Counted from the stretch's first letter, positions 1 to 8,416 are shown. The stretch: DNA of 64,000 bases from JADJPF01 sp964492845 (GCA_964492845.1 CAZBMZ010000005.1:62001-126000); one strand, 5' to 3'. The notes: generated by a model from the sequence alone, not told the origin. Made by a program: numbers and translations.

Positions 1-336
1 CATAAAATGCAATGCTCCGCCTGTTTTTTGAGTATGCTCTAAGGCTTCAACTAAAACAGGGTTAGTAAAAAACTCTCCTGTTTCTATTGCATGGTCAATT
101 CGGGAGATGTCCATGCGAATAATTCGCCCTGCACCCATATTTAGATGTCCTACCTCGCTATTTCCCATTTGTCCAACTGGTAGTCCAACTCTTTGTCCAT
201 ATGGAATAATTAAAGAATGTGCATAGGTTTCCCACATATGATCCCAGTAAGGTTTGTTTGCTAAATAAATAGCATTACCTTCTGTGCGAGTCTCATAACC
301 CCAACCATCTAAAATAATTAGTGCAACAGGTCTCAT
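1..336 (-). CDS. gpmI: 2,3-bisphosphoglycerate-independent phosphoglycerate mutase, N-terminal 112 residues
   Basis: Converts 3-phosphoglycerate to 2-phosphoglycerate in lower glycolysis, in the cytoplasm. Only the first 112 codons lie in the window; the rest runs off the left edge. The translation opens MRPVALIILDGWGYE, with the metal-binding Asp of the LILDGWG motif, and carries MGNSEVGHLNMGAGR, which includes the phosphorylated catalytic serine of the alkaline-phosphatase-fold family. The ATG is preceded by an AAGGGG ribosome site. It lies 16 bases after the stop of a methyltransferase and downstream of enolase, so two consecutive glycolytic steps are encoded in one minus-strand run. The family assignment is secure; the C-terminal half cannot be judged. 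Confidence 0.93.
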   Translation of the reverse strand, partial: MRPVALIILDGWGYETRTEGNAIYLANKPYWDHMWETYAHSLIIPYGQRVGLPVGQMGNSEVGHLNMGAGRIIRMDISRIDHAIETGEFFTNPVLVEALEHTQKTGGALHFM

Positions 337-352
337 ATTACCCCTTAAATAA

Positions 353-898
353 TTATTTGATTACTTCAAATTCAAAATAAAGGTTTTTACCCCGAATAAG
401 ATAACAAAGATAAGACTCCCAAAAACGTCTTACAAACCTTAAAGCAGGGTAGCGATTGCCACAATTAACTAAAAATTCTATACCTAAAAAACGCCAAAGT
501 TTTAGCAAACTAACGTAAATTTTACGATTACGCATTGTTATATCGCTATAAAACTCAAATTCTGGGCGTTTTTCTGTAAAATACATAAATGATTCACAAG
601 TAAAGTGATGTTTATGTGTAGGGTCACGAAATGAGCTAACATCAGTATAATGAGGAGTATCTAGTTTAATAATTGCTCCTGGTTTAGCAATTCTGTAAAG
701 TTCACGCATCACAGCTAAAACATCTTGGACATGTTCAATTACTTGATTACCAACTATTACGTCAAACTCATTATCCTTAAAAGGGTAAGGGAAAACATCT
801 AAGTTATGAATTACATCTGCATCTGTTTTAGGGTTACAATCTAGCCCAATGGCACCAGGAGTTTTATGCTTACCACAACCAATATCAAGTATGTTCAT
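353..898 (-). CDS. class I SAM-dependent methyltransferase (Methyltransf_11 type)
   Basis: A 181-residue protein with the Rossmann-fold methyltransferase start ILDIGCGKHKTPG (motif I, SAM binding) at residues 3-15, an acidic residue after the second strand (GLDCN), and VIVGNQVIEHVQD near residues 47-59, the usual post-motif region. The substrate cannot be read from sequence; relatives methylate small molecules, sugars or lipids. It sits between enolase and gpmI on the same strand, which looks like an insertion into a glycolytic pair rather than a functional link. The C-terminal third is rich in aromatic and basic residues, with no clear membrane segment. No strong ribosome site precedes the ATG. 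Confidence 0.8.
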   Translation of the reverse strand: MNILDIGCGKHKTPGAIGLDCNPKTDADVIHNLDVFPYPFKDNEFDVIVGNQVIEHVQDVLAVMRELYRIAKPGAIIKLDTPHYTDVSSFRDPTHKHHFTCESFMYFTEKRPEFEFYSDITMRNRKIYVSLLKLWRFLGIEFLVNCGNRYPALRFVRRFWESYLCYLIRGKNLYFEFEVIK

Positions 899-925
899 AT
901 CAAAAAAATGTCTTTAAAACCTTTA

Positions 926-950
926 GAGGAGAATAAAATTTATTCTCCTC
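926..950 (-). terminator. hairpin downstream of enolase
   Basis: A perfect 10-bp stem, GAGGAGAATA pairing with TATTCTCCTC around a 5-base loop, lies 17 bases after the enolase stop. The tail on the minus strand is T-rich but interrupted, so it may terminate only partly and allow read-through into the methyltransferase and gpmI. Confidence 0.55.
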
Positions 951-966
951 ATAAAACTAAACTAAA

Positions 967-2256
967 TTACTTAGCTAAATTATAAAAGGCTTTATGTCCT
1001 AAATACTTAGCTGATTTTCCTAGTTCTTCTTCAATTCTTAGTAGTTGATTATATTTAGCTACTCTGTCAGTTCTACTAGCAGATCCTGTTTTAATTTGGC
1101 CTGTGTTAAGTGCTACAGCCAAGTCAGCAATAAAAGTGTCTTCTGTTTCGCCAGAACGATGAGAAATAATTGTTGTATAATTATTTACCTTAGCTAGTTC
1201 TACTGTGTCCAAAGTTTCTGTTAAAGTACCGATTTGATTAACTTTAACTAAGATTGAATTAGCAACATTTGTTGCAATACCGCGTTGTAAATATTCAGTG
1301 TTAGTTACAAAAAGGTCATCGCCAACGAGTTGGATTTTTTTGCCTAATTCTTTAGTAAGTAGTGACCAGCCATCCCAATCACCTTCTGCCATTCCATCTT
1401 CAATAGAAATAATGGGGTATTGACGAACCCAATCAGCATAAAACTCTACCATTTCACTAGGAGAACGCTCAGATTTATCTGATTTTTTGAAAACATACTT
1501 ACCATCAATGTAAAATTCGCTAGAGGCCACATCTAAGCCTAAAGCCATTTGTTCACCGGCCTTTAAGCCTGCTGCGTTAATAGCTTCAAGTATGACTTCT
1601 ATTGCTTCTAAATTAGATTTTAGACTAGGGGCAAAACCGCCTTCATCACCAACGCTAGTTACATAACCACGTTTTTTTAAGCTTGATTTTAGAGCATGAA
1701 AAACTTCTGTTCCCCAACGTAGAGCTTCAGAGAAACTACTTGCTCCTACAGGTAAGACCATAAATTCTTGAAAATCAACGTTGTTATCTGCGTGTGCGCC
1801 ACCATTAAGAATATTCATCATTGGCACAGGCAAAGTTCTTGCACCAGGGCCGCCTAAATAACGGTATAGCGGAATCGCTAGTTCAGCAGCAGCAGCACGG
1901 GCAGCCGCCAAGGATACAGCTAAAAGCGCGTTAGCACCTAGGTTTGCTTTATTACTCGTGCCATCTAAATCAAGCATAACTTGATCAATACCAGCTTGGT
2001 CAAAGACATCATGGTCATAAAGTGCTTGAGCAATTTTATTATTAACGTTGTCAACAGCTTTTCTTACACCTTTGCCTAAGTAACGTGACTTATCACCATC
2101 TCTTAATTCAATAGCTTCATTTTCACCAGTTGAAGCACCACTAGGGACGGCAGCACGACCATGAGAACCAGTATCTAACTCTACTTCTGCTTCCACAGTA
2201 GGGTTTCCACGAGAATCTAATATTTCACGGGCTAACACTTTTTCTATTCGGCTCAT
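967..2256 (-). CDS. eno: enolase (phosphopyruvate hydratase)
   Basis: Dehydrates 2-phosphoglycerate to phosphoenolpyruvate. At 429 residues it is full length. Visible signatures are the N-terminal DSRGNPTVE, the mobile loop SGASTGENEA, GAHADNNVDFQEFM, the magnesium-binding SIEDGMAEGDWDGW, the catalytic-lysine strand ILVKVNQIGTLTET and ISHRSGETED near residue 365. An AGAGGAG ribosome site sits about nine bases before the ATG. The C-terminal segment is normal. It is followed on the same strand by a methyltransferase and gpmI, so it probably leads a small glycolytic transcript. No unusual residues were noticed. Confidence 0.97.
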   Translation of the reverse strand: MSRIEKVLAREILDSRGNPTVEAEVELDTGSHGRAAVPSGASTGENEAIELRDGDKSRYLGKGVRKAVDNVNNKIAQALYDHDVFDQAGIDQVMLDLDGTSNKANLGANALLAVSLAAARAAAAELAIPLYRYLGGPGARTLPVPMMNILNGGAHADNNVDFQEFMVLPVGASSFSEALRWGTEVFHALKSSLKKRGYVTSVGDEGGFAPSLKSNLEAIEVILEAINAAGLKAGEQMALGLDVASSEFYIDGKYVFKKSDKSERSPSEMVEFYADWVRQYPIISIEDGMAEGDWDGWSLLTKELGKKIQLVGDDLFVTNTEYLQRGIATNVANSILVKVNQIGTLTETLDTVELAKVNNYTTIISHRSGETEDTFIADLAVALNTGQIKTGSASRTDRVAKYNQLLRIEEELGKSAKYLGHKAFYNLAK

Positions 2257-2330
2257 TAAAATGATCTCCTCTTTAGATTTAGGAAGGAAGGCTATTTTAT
2301 GTCAGATAGCAGTTACTGAGCAACCTACTT

Positions 2331-2353
2331 AGACCTAGACGAAATCTAGGTCT
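2331..2353 (-). terminator. stem-loop between a hypothetical gene and enolase
   Basis: A perfect 9-bp stem, AGACCTAGA with TCTAGGTCT, closes a 5-base loop that reads TTTCG on the minus strand. It lies about 70 bases after the stop of the 165-residue protein and about 75 bases before the enolase start. It lacks a T-run, so it could be a weak terminator or an RNA stability element in the enolase leader. Confidence 0.4.
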
Positions 2354-2424
2354 AAAGCTAAAAAATGATGGAAAATAATGTTAATTGAAGAAATTAAAGA
2401 AAAGTATTTGTAAAGATTGTATTT

Positions 2425-2922
2425 TTATGCAGGGTGATGCAGGTATTTTGCTATTCTATTTTTACCTACGCTATCATCAGCATCATCTTCTGTCCAAACG
2501 GATAAAATAGGGTTTTTTGCAAAACCAATTCTAGCAAGTTGACCAGTTTTTTCTAGTTCTGCAATGCTTTGAGCAATACCATCAAGAATAATTGTTAGTG
2601 CAGCTTTGATGGGTTCATAGCTAATTTCATGATCTTTATAGTGGCGTGACAATAAAATATGGTATTGGTCAAACCAAGCTGGAGGACGTAATCCTTTAAC
2701 TTCTTGTTCATCTAATGAATGGGGCCATTTGCTTATTGCCTCTTGGTTATTTTGGGTTGAGTCGCATAATGAGATGTAAAGCGATGCTGCGCCTGGGTCA
2801 ATTTCACAGGCTAATCCTGTTAATGTTAGGGTAGGGTTTTCTTGGTGGAAGTTAGCTAGAATAGCTTCTATCACACGAAGAGCTTCTTGTTTTATGTCTG
2901 CTACGTTCATAAGTTTAACCAC
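2425..2922 (-). CDS. hypothetical protein, 165 residues
   Basis: Not recognised with certainty. The protein is soluble, with no signal peptide or membrane segment. It has a mixed alpha/beta composition, a central Trp/Tyr/His-rich segment (WFDQYHILLSRHYKDH) and an acidic C-terminal part (WTEDDADDSVGKNR). The layout, an N-terminal helix, a strand reporting cysteine/serine-rich residues and a late acidic motif, loosely recalls DUF4303-type proteins, but this is only an impression. It begins MVKLMNV, so an internal ATG at codon 5 is possible. It lies 37 bases after the PgeF gene on the same strand and may share its transcript. Confidence 0.65.
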   Translation of the reverse strand: MVKLMNVADIKQEALRVIEAILANFHQENPTLTLTGLACEIDPGAASLYISLCDSTQNNQEAISKWPHSLDEQEVKGLRPPAWFDQYHILLSRHYKDHEISYEPIKAALTIILDGIAQSIAELEKTGQLARIGFAKNPILSVWTEDDADDSVGKNRIAKYLHHPA

Positions 2923-2959
2923 CCAAAATATTTTTAGTTGTTATCAAAAAATGATGATC

Positions 2960-3784
2960 TTAAGCTAATCCAATCACTGAAAGCAACCGACCTACAGCAC
3001 CCCTTGAAATTTCACCACGATAAGAAAAATAAAGATCCATTCTGCAAAGGGTGCAATCATTCCAAATAAAGATATTGTCTGACTTAAGGCCACAACTAAG
3101 CAACTGTTCTTGGTTGGCTAGGCGTAAGTCCATGTGTGATTTGCCATTAGGTTGATGATTATTAAATAATTTACTTCCATAAGAAGAAAATTCAGTTTCA
3201 AAAGCTTCTTTAACTTCTGGGCCAACTTCAAAACAACATTGTCCAATTGCTGGGCCAGTTGCAGCTAGACAATCACTAGGATTACTACCAAAATTTTTAA
3301 CTAATTGTTCAACGCTTTTTTCTACAATTCGTGCTAAAGTTCCTCGCCAACCTGCATGAATACCAACTATTGCTTGGTTTTTAGGGTCTGCTACCAGCAC
3401 AGGTAGACAATCAGCCGTTTGTATCCCTAGCAAAATATTTTTTTCATTAGTAAGTAGTGCGTCACAAGTCATAGGGGTTTGTTTAGCTTTTGACAAACTT
3501 GTTACTAAACTGCTATCAGCCGAGTGAACTTGTTTAGCTGTAATGATTTCATAGTTTTGATCTGTTGCAACATTTAATTTTAAGGCAGATAAAAAACGTT
3601 CTCGGTTTTCTTCTACATTTTCTTGAGTATCAGCAGAAAAGAGAGCTAAATTTAGCGCGTTTTCTGGTAATGGACTAATACCACCAAGACGAGTGCTAAA
3701 ACCAGCTATAAAACCTGCTTTGGTTAAAGCACTACATTCAATGACTTTAACCTCACGATTTGTTTTTATATTAAAATGTTGCAT
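2960..3784 (-). CDS. pgeF: peptidoglycan editing factor PgeF / YfiH-type multicopper oxidoreductase-fold protein
   Basis: The 274-residue protein belongs to the Cu-oxidase_4 (YfiH, YlmD, FAMIN) family, reported to act on purine nucleosides and, in E. coli, to prevent misincorporation in peptidoglycan precursors. The family metal-site motifs are all visible: AKQVHS with the first His, QTADCLPVLVAD with the conserved Cys, GIHAGWRGT with the second His, and GPAIGQCCFEVG. The C-terminal CTLCRMDLYFSYRGE is typical. The protein is cytoplasmic and has no signal peptide. It lies 34 bases downstream of cysS on the same strand. The exact physiological reaction in this organism is unknown. Confidence 0.88.
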   Translation of the reverse strand: MQHFNIKTNREVKVIECSALTKAGFIAGFSTRLGGISPLPENALNLALFSADTQENVEENRERFLSALKLNVATDQNYEIITAKQVHSADSSLVTSLSKAKQTPMTCDALLTNEKNILLGIQTADCLPVLVADPKNQAIVGIHAGWRGTLARIVEKSVEQLVKNFGSNPSDCLAATGPAIGQCCFEVGPEVKEAFETEFSSYGSKLFNNHQPNGKSHMDLRLANQEQLLSCGLKSDNIFIWNDCTLCRMDLYFSYRGEISRGAVGRLLSVIGLA

Positions 3785-3818
3785 TTTAGGCTAACTCCAA
3801 AGCATTGATAAAATTTTA

Positions 3819-5210
3819 TTAGCCGCGTCGCCAGTCTGTACCATCTTTTGTATCTTGTAGGATTATTCCTTTTTCAGCTAAATATTTACGGATTTCATCA
3901 GAACGAGCAAAATTTTTATTTTTTCTCGCGCTTAAACGTTCCTCAATTAGTTGTTGAATATCGCTATCTAGGATTTCTTCTTTGTACTCGCCAAAAATTC
4001 CTAAAACTTGCTCAACACCTCTAATAAAGTCTAAAGCGGCTTGTTTATCATCAGTTAGCAAGCTTTCTGATGCAATAGCTTTATTTATTTCGCTTTCAAA
4101 AATTGCTACTGCTGCTAGTGCTGAAGAAGTGTTTAGATCGTCGTCCATTGCTGCTTCAAATTCTTGACGAGCTTTTTTTATTGCATAACTAACTTCTGAA
4201 GATGACCCAGGTGAGCAATTAGCTTTATGGAGTCTACGCTGAAAATCCTGGAGTTTTTTAACTCGAATTTCATCGCCTCTTAGTCCCTCTAAAGTAAAAT
4301 TAAGCTGTTTACGGTAGGAAACAGAAATTAGCGAATAACGAATAGCTAAAGGCTCAAAACCTTGTTCAGTTAAATCTCTAATGGTAAAAAAGCGGTTTTC
4401 ACGCTTGGACATTTTTTGTCCATCAATCATTAAATGTTCTGAATGTACCCAATATTTAACAAAAGGCTTGCCCGTTGCACCTTCGCTTTGAGCAATTTCA
4501 TTTTCATGATGAGGGAAGATTAAATCTACACCTCCACAATGTAGGTCAAAACTTTCCCCTAAATAACGCATTGACATTGCAGAGCATTCTAAATGCCAGC
4601 CCGGACGACCTTCACCATAAGGAGTAGGCCAGCTAGGTTCATCCGCCTTAGCTGACTTCCAAAGTACAAAATCTCGTGCGTCTTCTTTGTCATACTCATC
4701 TACATTGACACGTTTTCCAGCAATATTTCCTGAAAGCTTTGCCCCTGAAAGCCTTCCATAACTGTCAAAAGCAGAAATTCGATAATAAACCGACCCTTCG
4801 CTAACGTAAATTAACCCATTTTTATCTAGGTGTTTAATTAGCTCTATCATGTCGTCAATATGTTCAGTTGCAACAACAATTTTTTCTGGTCGCTGGGCCC
4901 CTAGAGTGTCAAAATCTTCTAAAAATTTGTTGGTAAATTCTTTAGTATGTTCTTGTAATGAAAGTCCTCGCTCATTAGCACGTTTAATTGTTTTATCATC
5001 AATATCAGTAATATTCATTACATGCAAAAGCTGATAACCTTTATATTTCAAATAACGCCGCAAAACATCAACAAAAAGGAATGTGCGAAAATTGCCTATG
5101 TGGGCAAAGTCATAAACCGTAGGGCCACAGTTATACATTTTGACAAAATTACTTTCTTGGGGCTGAAATTCTTCTTGCTGACGTGAGAGGGTATTGAAAA
5201 GTTTTAACAT
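3819..5210 (-). CDS. cysS: cysteinyl-tRNA synthetase
   Basis: Charges tRNA-Cys; class I synthetase, 463 residues, standard length. Near the start, MYNCGPTVYDFAHIGNFRTF contains the zinc-ligand Cys and the HIGH-equivalent HIGN. Further zinc ligands appear in GWHLECSAMSM and LHCGGVDLIFPHHENEIAQ. The adenylate-binding loop reads KMSKRENRFFTIRDL, where most family members have KMSKSxGN, so the residue after the second Lys is Arg instead of Ser. The C-terminal helical anticodon domain is present, ending GTDWRRG. The region upstream is a divergent promoter region shared with the acyl-CoA cluster. Confidence 0.96.
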   Translation of the reverse strand: MLKLFNTLSRQQEEFQPQESNFVKMYNCGPTVYDFAHIGNFRTFLFVDVLRRYLKYKGYQLLHVMNITDIDDKTIKRANERGLSLQEHTKEFTNKFLEDFDTLGAQRPEKIVVATEHIDDMIELIKHLDKNGLIYVSEGSVYYRISAFDSYGRLSGAKLSGNIAGKRVNVDEYDKEDARDFVLWKSAKADEPSWPTPYGEGRPGWHLECSAMSMRYLGESFDLHCGGVDLIFPHHENEIAQSEGATGKPFVKYWVHSEHLMIDGQKMSKRENRFFTIRDLTEQGFEPLAIRYSLISVSYRKQLNFTLEGLRGDEIRVKKLQDFQRRLHKANCSPGSSSEVSYAIKKARQEFEAAMDDDLNTSSALAAVAIFESEINKAIASESLLTDDKQAALDFIRGVEQVLGIFGEYKEEILDSDIQQLIEERLSARKNKNFARSDEIRKYLAEKGIILQDTKDGTDWRRG

Positions 5211-5298
5211 AGTTGTGCCAGAGATCCTTTAGATTTTTATAAGTTTTTCTAACGGCTAAATTCAAGTAAATGGTTAGTTTAGATCTTGCTCAAGGCGG

Positions 5299-5327
5299 TT
5301 GACAATGATATTTGGCTAATATAGGCT
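5299..5327 (+). promoter_or_regulatory. candidate sigma-70 promoter for the acyl-CoA cluster
   Basis: A consensus -35 TTGACA is followed after 17 bases by TAGGCT, which keeps the three most conserved -10 positions. It lies about 50 bases before the first crotonase start, in the gap between divergent cysS and this cluster. The weak -10 lowers confidence. Confidence 0.4.
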
Positions 5328-5377
5328 AGGCATTTCTTATATTTTCCTAGTATTTATATTTTTTAGCTGGAGAGTTT

Positions 5378-6184
5378 ATGTCAGAAAACAAGTCTGAACA
5401 AGCCCGTCTTATTGAATATTGTGTTGATAAAGGCATTGCAATTATTCAACTTAATGATCCTCCTGCAAATACTTATAGTTATGAAATGATGCAGCAGTTA
5501 GATAGCGCGATTTTACAAGCTAGAATGGATGAAAATGTCCATGTCATCTTGCTTAGAGGCGCGGGAGAAAAATTTTTCTGTGCTGGGGCAAATATCCGTA
5601 TGCTAACGGAAGTTACGCCGGAATTTAAGTATTATTTTTGCTTACATGCTAATGAAACCTTAAACCGACTTGAACAAACCCCAAAATTAGTAATTGCTGT
5701 CTTAAATGGTCATTGCGTTGGTGGAGGGCTAGAAGTTGCATTGGCGGCAGATATTCGTGTTGCTCGACGTGGAGGCGGTAAAATTGGACTCCCAGAAGTT
5801 AACCTAGGGGTTTTACCTGGTACAGGTGGCACACAACGTTTAGCCCGCTTAGTTGGTAAATCTAAGGCTATTGAACTGATGGCAACAGGTCGGACAATGG
5901 ATTTTGACGAGGCTTTAAGCTTTGGCCTAGTTAATGAAGTTTGGGACAGTGAAAACTTTTCTGAAAAAGCTTTAGCTTATGCTGCACAATTTACGCCTCC
6001 TAATCGAGCTAGCAAAGCCGTAGGCTTAATTAAACGTGCTGCTCAATCGGGGCTAGAAATGAGCTTTACCGAAGGCTTATCACTTGAAAGAGAACTCCAA
6101 CAACGTTTATTTACTAGCGAAGACTCTAAAGAAGGCTTATCTGCCTATGTAGAAAAACGCAAAGCAAATTTTCAAGGAAAATAG
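5378..6184 (+). CDS. enoyl-CoA hydratase/isomerase family protein (crotonase paralogue 1)
   Basis: A 268-residue crotonase-fold enzyme, probably acting on a 2-enoyl-CoA in the cytoplasm. The oxyanion-hole strand CAGANIRML and the second motif GHCVGGGLEVALAADIRVA are visible, followed by LPEVNLGVLPGTGGTQRLARLVG. The Glu of LPEVNLG matches the second catalytic glutamate of hydratases; the first catalytic Glu region, GGGLEVALAAD, keeps its Glu. A GGAGAG ribosome site precedes the ATG. It leads a plus-strand cluster with two further paralogues and 3-hydroxybutyryl-CoA dehydrogenase, which suggests beta-oxidation or butanoate/amino-acid acyl-CoA breakdown. Confidence 0.9.
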   Translation: MSENKSEQARLIEYCVDKGIAIIQLNDPPANTYSYEMMQQLDSAILQARMDENVHVILLRGAGEKFFCAGANIRMLTEVTPEFKYYFCLHANETLNRLEQTPKLVIAVLNGHCVGGGLEVALAADIRVARRGGGKIGLPEVNLGVLPGTGGTQRLARLVGKSKAIELMATGRTMDFDEALSFGLVNEVWDSENFSEKALAYAAQFTPPNRASKAVGLIKRAAQSGLEMSFTEGLSLERELQQRLFTSEDSKEGLSAYVEKRKANFQGK

Positions 6185-6185
6185 A

Positions 6186-6237
6186 TTAGCCCAGCCCTAA
6201 AGGGCAGGTCTATTATCAGTAGCCCCTACAGGGCTAA
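6186..6237. repeat. GC-rich palindromic intergenic repeat, copy A
   Basis: Two adjacent small palindromes, GCCCTAAAGGGC (6194-6205) and AGCCCCTACAGGGCT (6221-6235), are enclosed by an outer inverted pair TTAGCCC and GGGCTAA. The block fills most of the gap between the first two crotonase genes. It resembles hairpin-forming blocks at 19259-19306 and 48698-48764, each built on a CCC..AGGG core. Confidence 0.5.
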
Positions 6238-6284
6238 AGAAATAAAATGCTTTTTTATTTTCAATAAGTTATAAAGCAAATCCC

Positions 6285-7079
6285 ATGTATTATAAATTAA
6301 TGGAAAACATCACTTTAGTAAAAGAAAACAAAGTAGCCTGGCTAACTCTAAATCGTCCTGACAAGCTAAATGCCTTGGTTGGAACGGCACGAGAGGAAAT
6401 TTTAGCTGCTTTAACAGATGCAGAAGCAGACTTTGAAGTAAGAGCAATTTGTATAACTGGAGCAGGAAAAGGTTTTTGTGCAGGTGGTGATATAAATTAT
6501 ATGGCTAGCTTGCAGGAAAATGATGATGTAGCTAGCTTTGAAAAACTTCTCTCAAGTGGTCGTCAAATTGTTACTAAAGTACGAAGTTTAGAAAAACCTG
6601 TAGTGGCAATGATCAATGGAGTTGCTGCTGGAGCAGGCTTAAATCTTGCACTTGCAAGCGATATTCGGATTGCAGGCGAGTCAGCACGTTTTAGCCAAGC
6701 TTTTATTAAAATAGGCTTACATCCTGATTGGGGTGGCACGTTTTTTTTGCCTCGTTTGATTGGTACAGCCCGCGCTTGTGAAATGATTTTTACAGGCGAT
6801 GTAATTGATGCTCAAACTGCTTATAGAATAGGCTTAGTTAATCAGGTTGTAGCAGACGCAGAACTAAAAACAACTACCCTTGCGCTACTAGAAAAATTAG
6901 TAACTCGACCCCAAAAAGCTTTAGCACTGGCAAAACGAGCAATTTATCAAGGTATTGAGCAAAATTTAGACTCAATGCTTGACTATGAAACTGCTGCACA
7001 AACAGAATGCTTTAAGTCAGAAGATGCTAAAGAGGGAATACAAGCATTTTTACAACGACGCGAACCGCAATTTAAGTAA
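6285..7079 (+). CDS. enoyl-CoA hydratase/isomerase family protein (crotonase paralogue 2)
   Basis: A 264-residue crotonase. It shows WLTLNRPDKLNAL at the N terminus, the oxyanion strand CAGGDINYMA, and the segment GVAAGAGLNLALASDIRIA, where the position usually holding the first catalytic Glu is Asn (GLNLALASD). The second region reads KIGLHPDWGGTFFLPRLIG with Asp-Trp in place of the Gly-rich stretch, a pattern seen in PaaG-like and isomerase members rather than typical hydratases. It may therefore be an isomerase. No clear ribosome site precedes the first ATG; an in-frame ATG at 6300 is an alternative start. It lies 12 bases before the phosphatase gene. Confidence 0.87.
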   Translation: MYYKLMENITLVKENKVAWLTLNRPDKLNALVGTAREEILAALTDAEADFEVRAICITGAGKGFCAGGDINYMASLQENDDVASFEKLLSSGRQIVTKVRSLEKPVVAMINGVAAGAGLNLALASDIRIAGESARFSQAFIKIGLHPDWGGTFFLPRLIGTARACEMIFTGDVIDAQTAYRIGLVNQVVADAELKTTTLALLEKLVTRPQKALALAKRAIYQGIEQNLDSMLDYETAAQTECFKSEDAKEGIQAFLQRREPQFK

Positions 7080-7091
7080 GGATTACTATTT

Positions 7092-7553
7092 ATGGCAATA
7101 AATTTTAATAGAATTTTGCCTAATCTCTATGTTGGTACTGTCCCAAAAACTTTTGATGATGTTGATCGCTTAGTTCGTGAGGCGCGAGTTAGTGCTGTAG
7201 TTAATCTACAAACAGATGATGACTTTGAATGGTATCGTGTTGATTGGCCTAAAATAGAGCAATATTACTTGCATTGTAATATTGAAGCAAAACGCTATCC
7301 TATTAGAGATTTTGAACTTGAGGATTTAAGGGACAAATTACCAGAATCTACAGCAATTGTTGATGAATTTGCTCGTCTAGGCCACATAATTTATCTTCAT
7401 TGTACAGCAGGGGTTAACCGTTCCCCTACGGTAGCAATAGGTTATCTTTATCGTTACCTTGGTTATGACCTAGAAACAGCAATTCGCCTGGTAAAAAGCT
7501 CACGAGCTTGTGACCCTTTTTTAGAAGCACTTTATGCTTGTAAATTTGATTAA
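7092..7553 (+). CDS. dual-specificity protein phosphatase, SEX4/laforin-like
   Basis: A 153-residue cysteine-based phosphatase. The active-site loop HCTAGVNRSPT places the nucleophile at Cys104 and the phosphate-binding Arg at 110; the likely general acid is Asp73 in YPIRDFELEDL. The N-terminal stretch FNRILPNLYVGTVPKTFDDV, then AVVNLQTDDDFEWYRVDW, closely recalls plant SEX4/LSF and laforin, whose loop CxAGxGR acts on phosphorylated glucans. Here the loop has Asn where those have Gly. There is no carbohydrate-binding module. An AAGGA ribosome site precedes the ATG. It sits inside an acyl-CoA cluster, an unexpected place. The substrate could be phosphoglucan, phospholipid or protein. Confidence 0.82.
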   Translation: MAINFNRILPNLYVGTVPKTFDDVDRLVREARVSAVVNLQTDDDFEWYRVDWPKIEQYYLHCNIEAKRYPIRDFELEDLRDKLPESTAIVDEFARLGHIIYLHCTAGVNRSPTVAIGYLYRYLGYDLETAIRLVKSSRACDPFLEALYACKFD

Positions 7554-7567
7554 TTAAGGAAAAAGTT

Positions 7568-8416
7568 ATGATTGAAGTTATTAGTGTATTAGGAGCCGGC
7601 ACAATGGGACATGGAATTGCCCAAGTAGCTGCAATGGCTGGCTATCAAGTGTTTTTATATGATATCAAAGAGGAATTTGTTACACGCGGGTTTAATAGCA
7701 TTAAAAACAACCTTGATAAAGGTGTAGAAAAAGGTAAAGTCACGGCTGAGGCTAGAGATCAAGCTTTAGCTAAATTAACTGTCACAACAGATTTAGCTGT
7801 AGCAGCAAAACCATCAAACCTAGTAATTGAAGCCGTTCCAGAGTCTTTAGACCTAAAAAGAAGTATTTTTTCTCAGCTAGACGAACTTTCTAGTCCTAGC
7901 ACAATACTTGCTACCAACACATCTTCTTTAAGCATAAAAGAAATTGCAGTCGCAACAAAACGACCTCAACTAGTCCTAGGAATGCACTTTTTTAATCCTG
8001 TTCATATTATGAAACTTCTGGAAGTTGTTCATACAGAAGAAACTTCTAAGGAAACCATTGACACAGTTTTAGAAATTAGCCGTCGTCTAGGCAAAGAACC
8101 AATTTTAGTAAAAGATAGCCCTGGTTTTGCTTCTAGTCGCTTAGGTATTACTCTAGGGCTTGAAGCTATGAGAATGCTAGAACAAGGCGTTGCTACTGCC
8201 GCAGATATTGATAAAGCAATGGAACTTGGCTATAACCACCCAATGGGGCCACTAAAACTTACTGATTTAGTTGGGCTAGATATTCGCTTAAGTATTGCTG
8301 ATTATTTATATTCTACTTTAAGGAGTGAAGTTTTTCACGCTCCTGAAATTTTGCGTCAAAAAGTCGCTGAAGGAAAATTAGGTAAAAAGTCTGGAGAAGG
8401 CTTTTATAAATGGTAA
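7568..8416 (+). CDS. 3-hydroxybutyryl-CoA / 3-hydroxyacyl-CoA dehydrogenase
   Basis: Oxidises or forms 3-hydroxyacyl-CoA using NAD(P)(H). At 282 residues it is a single-domain enzyme of the Hbd/PaaH type. The N-terminal GAGTMGHGIAQVAAMAG is the dinucleotide fold, NTSSLSIKEIA and GMHFFNPVHIMKLLEVV hold the catalytic His-Glu pair, and KDSPGFASSRLG and NHPMGPLKLTDLVGLD are the C-terminal signature. An AAGGA ribosome site lies just before the ATG, 14 bases after the phosphatase stop. It is flanked by crotonases, the enzymes catalysing the neighbouring step, so co-transcription makes sense. A thiolase and an acyl-CoA dehydrogenase are not in this window. Confidence 0.94.
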   Translation: MIEVISVLGAGTMGHGIAQVAAMAGYQVFLYDIKEEFVTRGFNSIKNNLDKGVEKGKVTAEARDQALAKLTVTTDLAVAAKPSNLVIEAVPESLDLKRSIFSQLDELSSPSTILATNTSSLSIKEIAVATKRPQLVLGMHFFNPVHIMKLLEVVHTEETSKETIDTVLEISRRLGKEPILVKDSPGFASSRLGITLGLEAMRMLEQGVATAADIDKAMELGYNHPMGPLKLTDLVGLDIRLSIADYLYSTLRSEVFHAPEILRQKVAEGKLGKKSGEGFYKW

